This document shows, in pieces, positions 56,737 to 64,000 of a stretch of 64,000 nt of DNA. The position numbers and the translations under genes were made by a program. The notes below the pieces were generated by a model, which worked only from the letters and a program-made list of their open reading frames with translations, ran no database searches and was not told the origin of the DNA. Position 1 is the stretch's first letter, and the number at the start of each line of letters is the position of its first letter. The DNA comes from Nitrospirillum pindoramense (GTDB lineage: Bacteria; Pseudomonadota; Alphaproteobacteria; Azospirillales; Azospirillaceae), in the NCBI RefSeq assembly GCF_007827955.1, contig NZ_VITR01000009.1:1-64000 (forward strand), in the 5' to 3' direction.

Positions 56737-58437
56737 TCACCCGAAAAAACCGTGCAGGAACCAGCGGGGCGGCGGGCCGCCGGCGTGGTAGAGGCCCAGG
56801 CGGTACAGCCAGAAGCGCCGGCCCTCGCCATCCTCCACCCGGTAATAGTCGCGGGGCTCGGGATTGGGGTTGGGGCGGCGCTCCCCCCCTTCCCACCATT
56901 CCGGCAGCAGGCGCTCCGGCCCCTCGGCCCGGCCCACGCGGTAGGTCTGGTCACGCCAGCGGAACAGCAGGGGCGGGTCGTCGGGAATGGGCGCCACCAC
57001 CTCCACCGCCTCCGGCCGGGGCAGCAGGCGGATGGGACGCGGCCGGTCAGCCGGCCAGGCGAGTTGTGCGGGTGCCGGCGGGGCCGCTGGCGGGCTGTTG
57101 TCCTGCGCCTCGGCCGGCACCGCCCGCACCGCCTGTTCCGGTATCCAGCTCTGCCGGGGCAGCAGGCGCAGCACCCGGCCAGGACCCAGACGGGCGCCCA
57201 GCCGGTCCACCAGTTCCGCGATGGGCGGGTCGGCCACCAGGGGGTTGCCGGCAGCGGCCACCTCTCCCCCCTTCGCCAGGGGCGCTCCCGCCAGGTCGGC
57301 CAATCCGTTGCCGTCCAGCACCGCCTGCCCGCCATCGAAGGGGGCGGCATGGGTGACCGAAACCGCCATGACCTCGAAGCCAGGCCCCGGCTCCAGCTGG
57401 TCCATGCGCGGTTCCAGCAGGCGCCAGAGATGCGCGGGGTCGCGGTTGGGGCGGCTGGCGCCCACGCTCAGCACTTGGGGCGGGGCGTCGTGCCCGGCGT
57501 CGATGCGCCAGGCCTCCAGTTCCAGCGAGCGCGCGCCCTCCCCCGCCGCCGTCAGGCTGGCCGCCACCCGGCCCAGCAGATGGCGCACCGCCTGGGCCAG
57601 GCCCTCGGGCGTGGAGAGGGGGTCGACCACCGTCAGGCGGGCGGTGTGGCGGGTGGGCGCACGACGGGGCGACAGCGGCTCCTCCACCCAGCCCAGGGCC
57701 TGATCCAGGCGCAGGGCGACCTGGGCGCCGTAGCGCGCGGCCAGCGCCGCCCGGTTCTTAGAGACTTGCCCCCCTCCTGTTCCTTGGGCCATGCGCATCA
57801 GCTCACCCACCCGGCGCAGGCCCACGCGGCGCAGGCTGGCCACCAGGTCGGGGCCCAGGCGCAGGGCCGGCAACGGCAGGTCGGCCAGGGCCTCCACCGC
57901 CCCACCCGGCGGTACCACCAGCTGGGCGCCGAAGCGGGCCTGCGCCCAGGCCGCACCGATGCTGTCGGCGATGGCCGCGCGCCCCTCGACCCCCGCCTTG
58001 GCCAGCCGGCGCTCCAGATCCAGCAGCAGTTCATGCTCGCCGCCCAGCAGATGGGCGCAGCCGGTGATGTCCATCAGCAGGCCGGGCCCCCCACCAAGTC
58101 CCTTGGGGCCGAAGCCAGGCGGGTCGCTGGGGTCCACCGCCGTCCAGGGGGTGTAACGCCGGGCCCAGTCGGCCAGGCGCTCCAGCGCCGCGACATCGCC
58201 CTCGGGATCGGCATCCACGACCTGCACCTGCGGCTCCAGCGCGCGGGCGTCGGCCAGCCCCATGCCCGGCACCAGGCGCTTGGCCCGCGCCGCCGCGTTC
58301 ACCGCCGCCACGGTCAGACGCCCCCGGTCCGACAGGCGGGTCACCAGGGGCGTGCCGGCGGCCAGCGGCGGCGTCAGTCCACGGGCGATGCGGTCGGTGG
58401 CGAAGGTGGGCAGCCAGAGGGAAAGGATACGGCGCAT
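56737..58437 (-). CDS. imuB: ImuB, Y-family polymerase-like mutasome hub
   Basis: A 566-residue protein related to Y-family polymerases, starting MRRILSLWLPTFATDRIAR. The acidic residues of an active polymerase are not evident, as expected for ImuB, which serves as a scaffold linking DnaE2 and the beta clamp. The fingers/thumb region includes RRVGLRRVGELMRM. I start at 58437; the upstream frame overlaps imuA. The gap to the imuA stop is four bases, so they are cotranslated. Confidence 0.9.
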   Translation of the reverse strand: MRRILSLWLPTFATDRIARGLTPPLAAGTPLVTRLSDRGRLTVAAVNAAARAKRLVPGMGLADARALEPQVQVVDADPEGDVAALERLADWARRYTPWTAVDPSDPPGFGPKGLGGGPGLLMDITGCAHLLGGEHELLLDLERRLAKAGVEGRAAIADSIGAAWAQARFGAQLVVPPGGAVEALADLPLPALRLGPDLVASLRRVGLRRVGELMRMAQGTGGGQVSKNRAALAARYGAQVALRLDQALGWVEEPLSPRRAPTRHTARLTVVDPLSTPEGLAQAVRHLLGRVAASLTAAGEGARSLELEAWRIDAGHDAPPQVLSVGASRPNRDPAHLWRLLEPRMDQLEPGPGFEVMAVSVTHAAPFDGGQAVLDGNGLADLAGAPLAKGGEVAAAGNPLVADPPIAELVDRLGARLGPGRVLRLLPRQSWIPEQAVRAVPAEAQDNSPPAAPPAPAQLAWPADRPRPIRLLPRPEAVEVVAPIPDDPPLLFRWRDQTYRVGRAEGPERLLPEWWEGGERRPNPNPEPRDYYRVEDGEGRRFWLYRLGLYHAGGPPPRWFLHGFFG

Positions 58438-58441
58438 GGGA

Positions 58442-59377
58442 TCAACCCACCGCGCGCGCAGTTGAGGGGAGTTGGGTGGCGGTGAAGGGCACAACCGCCG
58501 AGGCGGGCGCCGGCGTCTCCGGCGCCGGCATGGCCGCCTGGCCCGCCGCCTCCAGCCTCAACCCCTCGCGTTCATACAGGGTCCAAGCCCCCGGCCGCCC
58601 GCCCCGGCAGCGCAGCAGTTCCACCCGCCAGGCGGGGCCGGTGAAGGCCGAAGCGGCGCTGTCATCAGCGTGGATGGGCGCCGTGCCGACCTTCCAGCGG
58701 GTAACGGCGGCGGTGGCCTGGGTGCTGCACCGCCCGCTGCCCCTCCCAGCCCCCTTCAAGCCCTTCATGGCGCCCCCCTTGCCCGCGTTCAGGCGCAGCA
58801 GCAGGCCGGGGACGCCACCCGCTTCCGCCGCCAGGTGCAGGCGGCGGCTGGCGGTCAAGTCCAGGCCGCCGGCCTCCCCCACCACGGCGCCCACGCGGGG
58901 GCAGCGCAGCGCCTCCTCCATGGCCCACAGCAGGTCGACCTCGTTTGCGGCGTGCACCACCACCAGCCGGCCCGGCCCCACCCCCTGGGCATCCAGCCCG
59001 GGCGCGTAGAGGTCGGGCGCGCGCGTCATCCACAGGATGGGGCCGCGCACCTGTTCCGCCAGCCGGGCGGCCAGCAGCGCCGTGAAGGCGGTGGCGGCGC
59101 CGGCGTCCAGATCGCCGGCCGCCATCACCTCATGCAGGGCGGCGCGCGGCAGGCCGTGGGCGCCACTTTCCCCCGGGCCGGCCGCCGGCAGATGTGCATC
59201 CACCGCCGGCACCCCCAGCGGCACCACCCCCCGGCCGGTCCCCGGCGCCTCCACCGCGCGCACCTGTTCCCGCAGCATCGCCAGCAGGCGCTGACGGTCC
59301 AGGGCCACCTCAGACTGTCCCTCTTCAGGGCATGCTGTTGGCGGGGCTGCGGAAATGGGGGGAGGAATGGCGGGCAT
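58442..59377 (-). CDS. imuA: ImuA, RecA-like mutasome protein
   Basis: A 311-residue protein of the ImuA/SulA-RecA-like family; ALHEVMAAGDLDAGAATAFT and ILWMTRAPDLYAPGLDAQGV are typical. It lacks a clear Walker A motif. It works with ImuB and DnaE2 in SOS mutagenesis. I start at the ATG 59377; a GTG at 59401 is possible but lies only 14 bases from the LexA box. It is the first gene of the cassette. Confidence 0.87.
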   Translation of the reverse strand: MPAIPPPISAAPPTACPEEGQSEVALDRQRLLAMLREQVRAVEAPGTGRGVVPLGVPAVDAHLPAAGPGESGAHGLPRAALHEVMAAGDLDAGAATAFTALLAARLAEQVRGPILWMTRAPDLYAPGLDAQGVGPGRLVVVHAANEVDLLWAMEEALRCPRVGAVVGEAGGLDLTASRRLHLAAEAGGVPGLLLRLNAGKGGAMKGLKGAGRGSGRCSTQATAAVTRWKVGTAPIHADDSAASAFTGPAWRVELLRCRGGRPGAWTLYEREGLRLEAAGQAAMPAPETPAPASAVVPFTATQLPSTARAVG

Positions 59378-59414
59378 GGGGATGCTGCCTTGGGTTCTCA
59401 CGGGGCGGGATGAT

Positions 59415-59429
59415 GTTCTTGTTATGTTC
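59415..59429 (-). promoter_or_regulatory. LexA (SOS) box GTTC-N7-GTTC
   Basis: GTTCTTGTTATGTTC is an exact match to the alphaproteobacterial LexA site, 38 bases upstream of imuA. It places the cassette under DNA-damage control. Confidence 0.88.
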
Positions 59430-59530
59430 TAATCCGGAGTCACCAGCCCGGTCAAGATGAGTCGACACCCCAAAATCGGACTATCCGAAATCGACAGCGT
59501 CGGTTGACGGCCCCCCGCCTACACTATATG

Positions 59531-59544
59531 AAACGTATACGTTT
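59531..59544. promoter_or_regulatory. Perfect 14-bp palindrome AAACGTATACGTTT
   Basis: Flanked by TAT/ATA and located 18 bases before the ParD-like gene. It probably binds the ParD-like protein itself, as in autoregulated antitoxin operons. Confidence 0.7.
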
Positions 59545-59562
59545 TATATATCGGAGAGCCCC

Positions 59563-59784
59563 ATGGGCATCGTGAAGATCGACGACGACCTGCATGAGGA
59601 GGTGCGCAAGGCCAGCACCGTGCTGTGCCGGTCCATCAACGCCCAGGCCGAATACTGGATGAAGATCGGCATGCTGGCGGAGGCCAACCCCACCCTGTCG
59701 CTGAACGACATCCTGCGCATCCAACTGAAGATGGCGTCGGTGAAGCTGGAACCGGAAACGCCGCAGTTGGAACCCACCCCATAA
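59563..59784 (+). CDS. ParD-like antitoxin-family protein
   Basis: A 73-residue protein beginning MGIVKIDDDLHEEVRKAS and continuing SINAQAEYWMKIG, the ribbon-helix-helix pattern of the ParD-like family. In many proteobacteria it precedes a methionine aminopeptidase gene, as here, rather than a ParE toxin. Its stop codon overlaps the next start (TAATG), so the two are translationally coupled. A perfect palindrome lies just upstream. Confidence 0.82.
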   Translation: MGIVKIDDDLHEEVRKASTVLCRSINAQAEYWMKIGMLAEANPTLSLNDILRIQLKMASVKLEPETPQLEPTP

Positions 59785-60560
59785 TGGTCAAGCGCCCCGA
59801 CGAGATCGAAAAGCTAGGGGAGGCCGGGCGCCTGCTGGCCAGCGTCTTCCACATGCTGGACGACATGCCCCTGGCCGGCCTCAGCACGCTGGCGGTCAAC
59901 GACAGGGTCGAGGACTACATCGTCAACCAATTGCACGCCCGCCCCGCCAGCAAGGGGCAATACGGCTATGGCTACGTCCTCAACTGTTCCCGCAACGAGG
60001 TCGTCTGCCACGGCGTGCCCGCCGCCACCGACATCCTGGCGGACGGCGACATCGTCAACTTCGACATCACGCTGGAGAAGAACGGCTACATCGCCGATTC
60101 CAGCAAGACCTACCTGATCGGCGCGGTGGCACCGGCCGCGCGACGCCTGGTGCAGACGACCTATGAGGCGCTATGGCACGGCATCCGCCAAGTGCGCCCC
60201 GGGGCCCATTTAGGCGACATCGGCCATGTCATCGAGCGCCACGCCAAGCGCAACGGCTATACCGTGGTGCGGGAATATTGCGGTCACGGCATCGGCCGGG
60301 AGATGCACGAGGACCCGCAGATCCTGCATTTCGGCAAGCCGGGCACGGGCCTGCGCCTGAAGGAAGGCATGGTCTTCACCATCGAGCCCATGCTGAACCA
60401 GGGCGCCGCCCAGGTGGAAACCAAGGACGACGGCTGGTCGGTGGTGACGGTGGACGGCAGGCTGTCCGCCCAGTTCGAGCACACCGTGGCCGTCACCGCC
60501 ACCGGCGTGCGCGTCCTGACCCTGCGGGCGGAGGAAAGAAAAAGGCGAGCGGACTTATAG
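59784..60560 (+). CDS. map: Type I methionine aminopeptidase
   Basis: A 258-residue metalloenzyme that removes the initiator Met from proteins. The metal ligands are in VNFDITLEKNGYIADSSKTY (two Asp), GHGIGREMHEDP (His), FTIEPML (Glu) and AQFEHTVAVT (Glu). The ATG overlaps the stop of the ParD-like gene. It is probably a second, accessory map paralogue, since the housekeeping gene usually lies elsewhere and is not linked to an antitoxin-like gene. Confidence 0.92.
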   Translation: MVKRPDEIEKLGEAGRLLASVFHMLDDMPLAGLSTLAVNDRVEDYIVNQLHARPASKGQYGYGYVLNCSRNEVVCHGVPAATDILADGDIVNFDITLEKNGYIADSSKTYLIGAVAPAARRLVQTTYEALWHGIRQVRPGAHLGDIGHVIERHAKRNGYTVVREYCGHGIGREMHEDPQILHFGKPGTGLRLKEGMVFTIEPMLNQGAAQVETKDDGWSVVTVDGRLSAQFEHTVAVTATGVRVLTLRAEERKRRADL

Positions 60561-60698
60561 TGGCTAGACCCTGAAAAGGTTGATGATGCGCAGCAACTGA
60601 CAGCGCCGCCGCAACGATGATGGCGTCAGAACGCGACAGGGGGCCGGTCCAGAGCTTACGAACGAATAAAAGCGACTGTTAAAGAGCGATTACCTAGA

Positions 60699-63542
60699 TC
60701 AATGAAACGGTTTATTACTGAACAATTCTTTTTTATGTTCATTGTACCATTGTCGCGCGGCGACCGCATCTGGATCTTCAGCCTTACTCCACTCCCCATT
60801 CTTATTTTTCGACCACCACTCCTGAAACAGGACAGTGCGGGAGTATCCGTTATCAGCAATCCAGTAGCTTTCCGCGTCCGATAAAAACTGGAAGACGGCT
60901 TGCGGGCTGCCAAGACTATCCATCTTCCGCTCGGTATGCTGATAGATGAGGTCGTTTATACCGATTTTTCCTTCCTTGGCAGGGACCAGATCAATCAGGC
61001 GCCACATGTCCTCGCTAAACGGAACGCACTTGAAATCAATGAGATGCTGACCAAATCCGTTCACCGGCCCAAGGGTATGGTCAGCAACCGGGGACTTGGG
61101 CATTTTAAAGAACTTGCCGTTGAATTCGGCCACAAGACTATCAAACTGTGCTTTCTTGTCCTTGCCGTTCGCCTCACTTCTCGCGAGTTTCCAGAATTCC
61201 GAGTCGATGGCCATGTCCAGAACGTTCGCACCATAGGAATTCAGCCTGATTATCGACCTTGTCTTCCTATAGGGGTCCGGCAAGCGCCCATGCTTGCGCG
61301 CATCGTCCCAAAGCTTGGCCAATTTTACCTTGGCCTCATCCTCGAGGTGAGCGGTCTGGGGCGATTTTAGATACGCATCCAGTTCCTGCTCATCCATCGC
61401 CAAGATCGGCTCATAAGCCTTGATCGACAGATATTGCACCAGGCTCAGACCGCTAAACATCGCGAAGGCGGATTGCGGGTCCGGCGTCTGGTTCCCGTCG
61501 CTGTTTTTGAACCTGAACGCCTCCTCAAATCCTAACGGCAGGCCCTTGAAAGAGAGTTCTATTGCTTTGATTGCTGGATCAGCGCTGCCGGGGAACCATT
61601 TCTCGCAACGGTCGCTGATGTCATAGACAGGGTTTTTCCCCGGTGTGAAAGTGAAGGAGTTTAGATCCGTCGGGTCGCGGTCCATAAATCTATTATTGTC
61701 TTTGATTAATTTCGCAAACTGGCTGTTTCCGCTTCCAAAATTATCGATCACTTGCTTAAGGTTGGGCTGCCTGGCAAGTTTGTAGACCATCTCGCCAAAC
61801 AATTTCATCACGTCGCTTTTATCGTTAACCGGGGCGCCGCCATAGATTATGGCTTTCGTGGTCGCGTCAAATTCCGCGCCCGTTGGCTGCCAATGGTCAA
61901 GGGGAACGACCTCTTCCTGTTCCTCGGGCGCATTTCCAAAAAATGCCAAAATACCGGCGGCGGGCAAGTCACTCGGGTTCAGAATCGACACAACCGGGTT
62001 GAATTGGCCGGTATGGGCGAATTGCGCGCCCGATGCCGTAGCCCCATACCAGTACGTGGCGTTCTTGGCATATTTGACCACGTCAAGTTCGTGACTGAAC
62101 TTCAGATTGCCACCGATCCCCAGCGCGCCGCCGATATCCAAGGACAGCTTGAATATTCCATCCTTGTAGCCGATGTCGAAATCGGCATGGGCACCGATCT
62201 TGCCGAAGCAGGCATCAGCCCCCACTGTGAGTTCCGAGACGACCGTTGCCAATTTTGGCTCAAGACCCAAGGCGATGCCAAAATCCACCTCGATCCCTTG
62301 CTTGATTTTGGCCGTGTATCCATCCATCGGATTCCAGGAGGCGTCGGCGCCCAGCTTCGCCTGGGCCTCCGCATTCGCCGCGGCGCTCAAGCCGATTCCG
62401 ACCCCCGTTCCATCCCGGTCGATCGCCTGGAAACCGCCAGTCGCGGAGGCGGACGCTCCCACCCTGGCACCCAACTTCACCGACACACGCTCCCAGGTGA
62501 TCATAGCTTTGGCTTCGGCCCCCGCAGAGGCCTCTGCCCGCAGCACGCCGGACTTCGTGTAGGTGATACCGGTGGCGGCATCCGTCGTCGAAATTTTGAT
62601 GCCCTTGTCGGCAGTCACCTGTGTCGTGATCTTGACATTCATCTGAGCGCCGGCGGCGTTGGCGTCCGCGCCTGCCCTGGTGTCGACTTGAAACGTCGCA
62701 TCCGCCCATGCTTCGGTCACCGTCACCAACGCGCCGAAACGATCCTCCCGAATGATCGTCTTGCTGCTCCAACCGCCTTCGTACCCCGCGGCGACAAGGA
62801 TGCCTGCCGCTCGTTGGGCCTTGTCGGCATAAGCTAGTTTTCCAGCGTAATCAGCGCTGTAGAAACCAGACGCGGTCTCTTGGGTTACCGACCCCGTCGT
62901 CGTTTTGATCTCCGTCTTCACCACTTGCGGCTTATCGCTGCCGGAGACTTTGATTTTGCCGTCTACTTCGGCGCCTTGCTGGGCCAGGTTGGCCTTAATG
63001 GTGAATATGCTTGCGGCCGTCTGTTTGAAAAAATTAGCCGGCAGTTTGGCGATTTCCTGTTTGACCTCTCCGCTCATCGTCAGCGGCGCTTTTTCGGCAG
63101 GCTTCTGCTCACCCGCTTTGGTGCCTGGATCCACAACGCTCAGCTTGATCCGCTCCGCATCGCGAGGGACCTGCCCCTCCTTGCGGGCGGCAGCCTGGCC
63201 AGTTTTCGGATTGGCGGCCTTCCCGGGGTCATCCTCATCGGAAAGACCGACCAAGGACCACGAAGACCCTCCTGTCGATGGTCTGCGCTCACCCGATGGA
63301 CCAACATCACCTTGCGATGGCTTGTTGTCAGCGCCCTGCCCAAGATCGATGCCCTTGGAGGACGGTTCCGCCTTGTGCGAGGGGTCCCCTTTCATGGGGC
63401 TTTTGCCGGAGGCTATCTCTGGCCTGAAGGTATCGAAAATAAGATTCGAAAAGCTTGACGAAGATGTCTGAGCACCGTCACTCTTCGGCTTGGCCTCGCT
63501 CCCGAATATCTTTAAAATATCCGCGTCTTTTTCTTGCCCCAT
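60699..63542 (-). CDS. Large Ala/Gly-rich protein of unknown function (toxin-like architecture)
   Basis: A 947-residue protein without signal peptide. Residues 1-160 are low-complexity, rich in Ser, Lys, Pro and Asp (GDPSHKAEPSSKGIDLGQ). Residues about 230-520 consist of alternating short beta segments with many Ala and Gly (GADANAAGAQMNVKITTQVT, IGLSAAANAEAQAKLGADAS). The C-terminal 400 residues are a separate, mixed region (DAYLKSPQTAHLEDEAKVKL). The disordered head, repetitive middle and distinct C-terminal part resemble polymorphic-toxin or secreted-effector layout, but no domain is recognised. Base composition is less GC-rich than in the neighbours. No immunity-like gene is visible. Confidence 0.6.
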   Translation of the reverse strand: MGQEKDADILKIFGSEAKPKSDGAQTSSSSFSNLIFDTFRPEIASGKSPMKGDPSHKAEPSSKGIDLGQGADNKPSQGDVGPSGERRPSTGGSSWSLVGLSDEDDPGKAANPKTGQAAARKEGQVPRDAERIKLSVVDPGTKAGEQKPAEKAPLTMSGEVKQEIAKLPANFFKQTAASIFTIKANLAQQGAEVDGKIKVSGSDKPQVVKTEIKTTTGSVTQETASGFYSADYAGKLAYADKAQRAAGILVAAGYEGGWSSKTIIREDRFGALVTVTEAWADATFQVDTRAGADANAAGAQMNVKITTQVTADKGIKISTTDAATGITYTKSGVLRAEASAGAEAKAMITWERVSVKLGARVGASASATGGFQAIDRDGTGVGIGLSAAANAEAQAKLGADASWNPMDGYTAKIKQGIEVDFGIALGLEPKLATVVSELTVGADACFGKIGAHADFDIGYKDGIFKLSLDIGGALGIGGNLKFSHELDVVKYAKNATYWYGATASGAQFAHTGQFNPVVSILNPSDLPAAGILAFFGNAPEEQEEVVPLDHWQPTGAEFDATTKAIIYGGAPVNDKSDVMKLFGEMVYKLARQPNLKQVIDNFGSGNSQFAKLIKDNNRFMDRDPTDLNSFTFTPGKNPVYDISDRCEKWFPGSADPAIKAIELSFKGLPLGFEEAFRFKNSDGNQTPDPQSAFAMFSGLSLVQYLSIKAYEPILAMDEQELDAYLKSPQTAHLEDEAKVKLAKLWDDARKHGRLPDPYRKTRSIIRLNSYGANVLDMAIDSEFWKLARSEANGKDKKAQFDSLVAEFNGKFFKMPKSPVADHTLGPVNGFGQHLIDFKCVPFSEDMWRLIDLVPAKEGKIGINDLIYQHTERKMDSLGSPQAVFQFLSDAESYWIADNGYSRTVLFQEWWSKNKNGEWSKAEDPDAVAARQWYNEHKKELFSNKPFH

Positions 63543-63934
63543 TATCGTGACCCCATGCGTTGAAAATAGGTTTTTGGCTATTTTCTCTTCTTGAGTTTTT
63601 GTAATTGAATTGTAATAATGTTAATATATGGAGGTTTATTTTCCATTTATTAGATGACACAAAAAAAGAGGCGGCTTTTGCAGGTCGAAACGAGATTCTG
63701 CCGCTTGGCGTTTATAGAATCCTTCGATGAAAGTGCCAATCGCATATTGAGCCACCGCTCTGATAGAAAGCAATTCCCCAGATCAACTCTGATTCTAGCG
63801 CCTTAAAGCTTGTTCAGCCATAGATATGGAAGCTGGAGGGCGAGGCTGGCCATGCCCTCAAAATGTTAGGGGTTCCCCACGGCCGCGATTGGATATTATA
63901 TAATATATATATTCACCACTTCGGGATTCCCGCC
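63543..63934. other. Intergenic region, AT-rich, no gene seen
   Basis: It must contain the divergent promoters of the 947-residue protein and the Tat-exported protein; a run of alternating T and A at about 63893-63912 could serve as promoter for the latter. Confidence 0.5.
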
Positions 63935-64000
63935 ATGCCTGATCTGACCCGGCGCCGCCTGCTCGTCACCGCCGCTACGCTTCCGGCCTTAGGTGTGGCG
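63935..64000 (+). CDS. Tat-exported protein, first 22 codons only
   Basis: The frame begins MPDLTRRRLLVTAATLPALG and is cut by the window edge. The twin-arginine pair followed by a hydrophobic stretch is a Tat signal peptide, so the full protein is probably exported folded with a cofactor, for example a beta-lactamase-like or redox enzyme. The family cannot be told. Confidence 0.65.
   Translation, partial: MPDLTRRRLLVTAATLPALGVA

Overview
The window is a GC-rich chromosomal segment from an alphaproteobacterium, probably of the Rhodospirillales/Azospirillaceae type (Nitrospirillum- or Azospirillum-like). Support comes from the alphaproteobacterial LexA box GTTC-N7-GTTC in front of an imuA-imuB-dnaE2 cassette, the GC-rich codon use, tandem TonB-dependent receptors and the protein families present. 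The genus is an inference; no rRNA or tRNA gene is visible.

Layout. 1-4.4 kb: the 3' end of a HlyD-type adaptor gene, then a two-gene signalling unit (REC-HD-GYP phosphodiesterase and a soluble hybrid histidine kinase). 4.6-10.2 kb: a TetA-like MFS pump, an SMP-30/gluconolactonase, an SDR, a small repeat-containing secreted protein and a DHA2 MFS pump. 10.4-16.6 kb: glutathione transferase, DUF2267 protein, a secreted GH31 glycosidase with a LacI-type operator candidate upstream, an EF-hand protein, a CBS-BON protein and a PtsN-like EIIA. 16.8-25.1 kb: a complete potassium system on the minus strand, reading 27-aa small ORF, kdpF, kdpA, kdpB, kdpC, (terminator-like hairpin), kdpD, kdpE. The PtsN-like gene directly follows kdpE, which fits the known EIIA(Ntr)-KdpD interaction.

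25.4-33.2 kb: an accessory stretch with a lower-GC pepsin-like protein, an IS1380 transposase remnant, a pesticin-like muramidase next to a secreted protein of unknown function (candidate toxin-immunity pair), an ankyrin-repeat protein, RlpA and an outer-membrane beta-barrel protein. 33.4-42.5 kb: an AMP-binding CoA ligase with a thioesterase, a PepSY membrane protein operon with a Fur-like box, a CaiB-type CoA transferase divergent from a citrate-synthase-family protein carrying an N-terminal helix-turn-helix, a hypothetical protein and a NodD-like LysR regulator.

42.5-44.4 kb: a strikingly AT-rich islet encoding one large P-loop ATPase, the best candidate for an acquired, poorly described (possibly defence) gene. 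44.6-51.8 kb: two tandem paralogous TonB receptors with similar leader hairpins, a MoaF-like small protein and a lipase-like hydrolase. 51.9-60.6 kb: an SDR, a Phd-type antitoxin that has lost its toxin, the SOS mutasome imuA-imuB-dnaE2, and a ParD-like/methionine aminopeptidase operon under a perfect palindrome. 60.7-64 kb: a 947-residue Ala/Gly-rich protein of unknown function and the first codons of a Tat-exported protein cut by the window edge.
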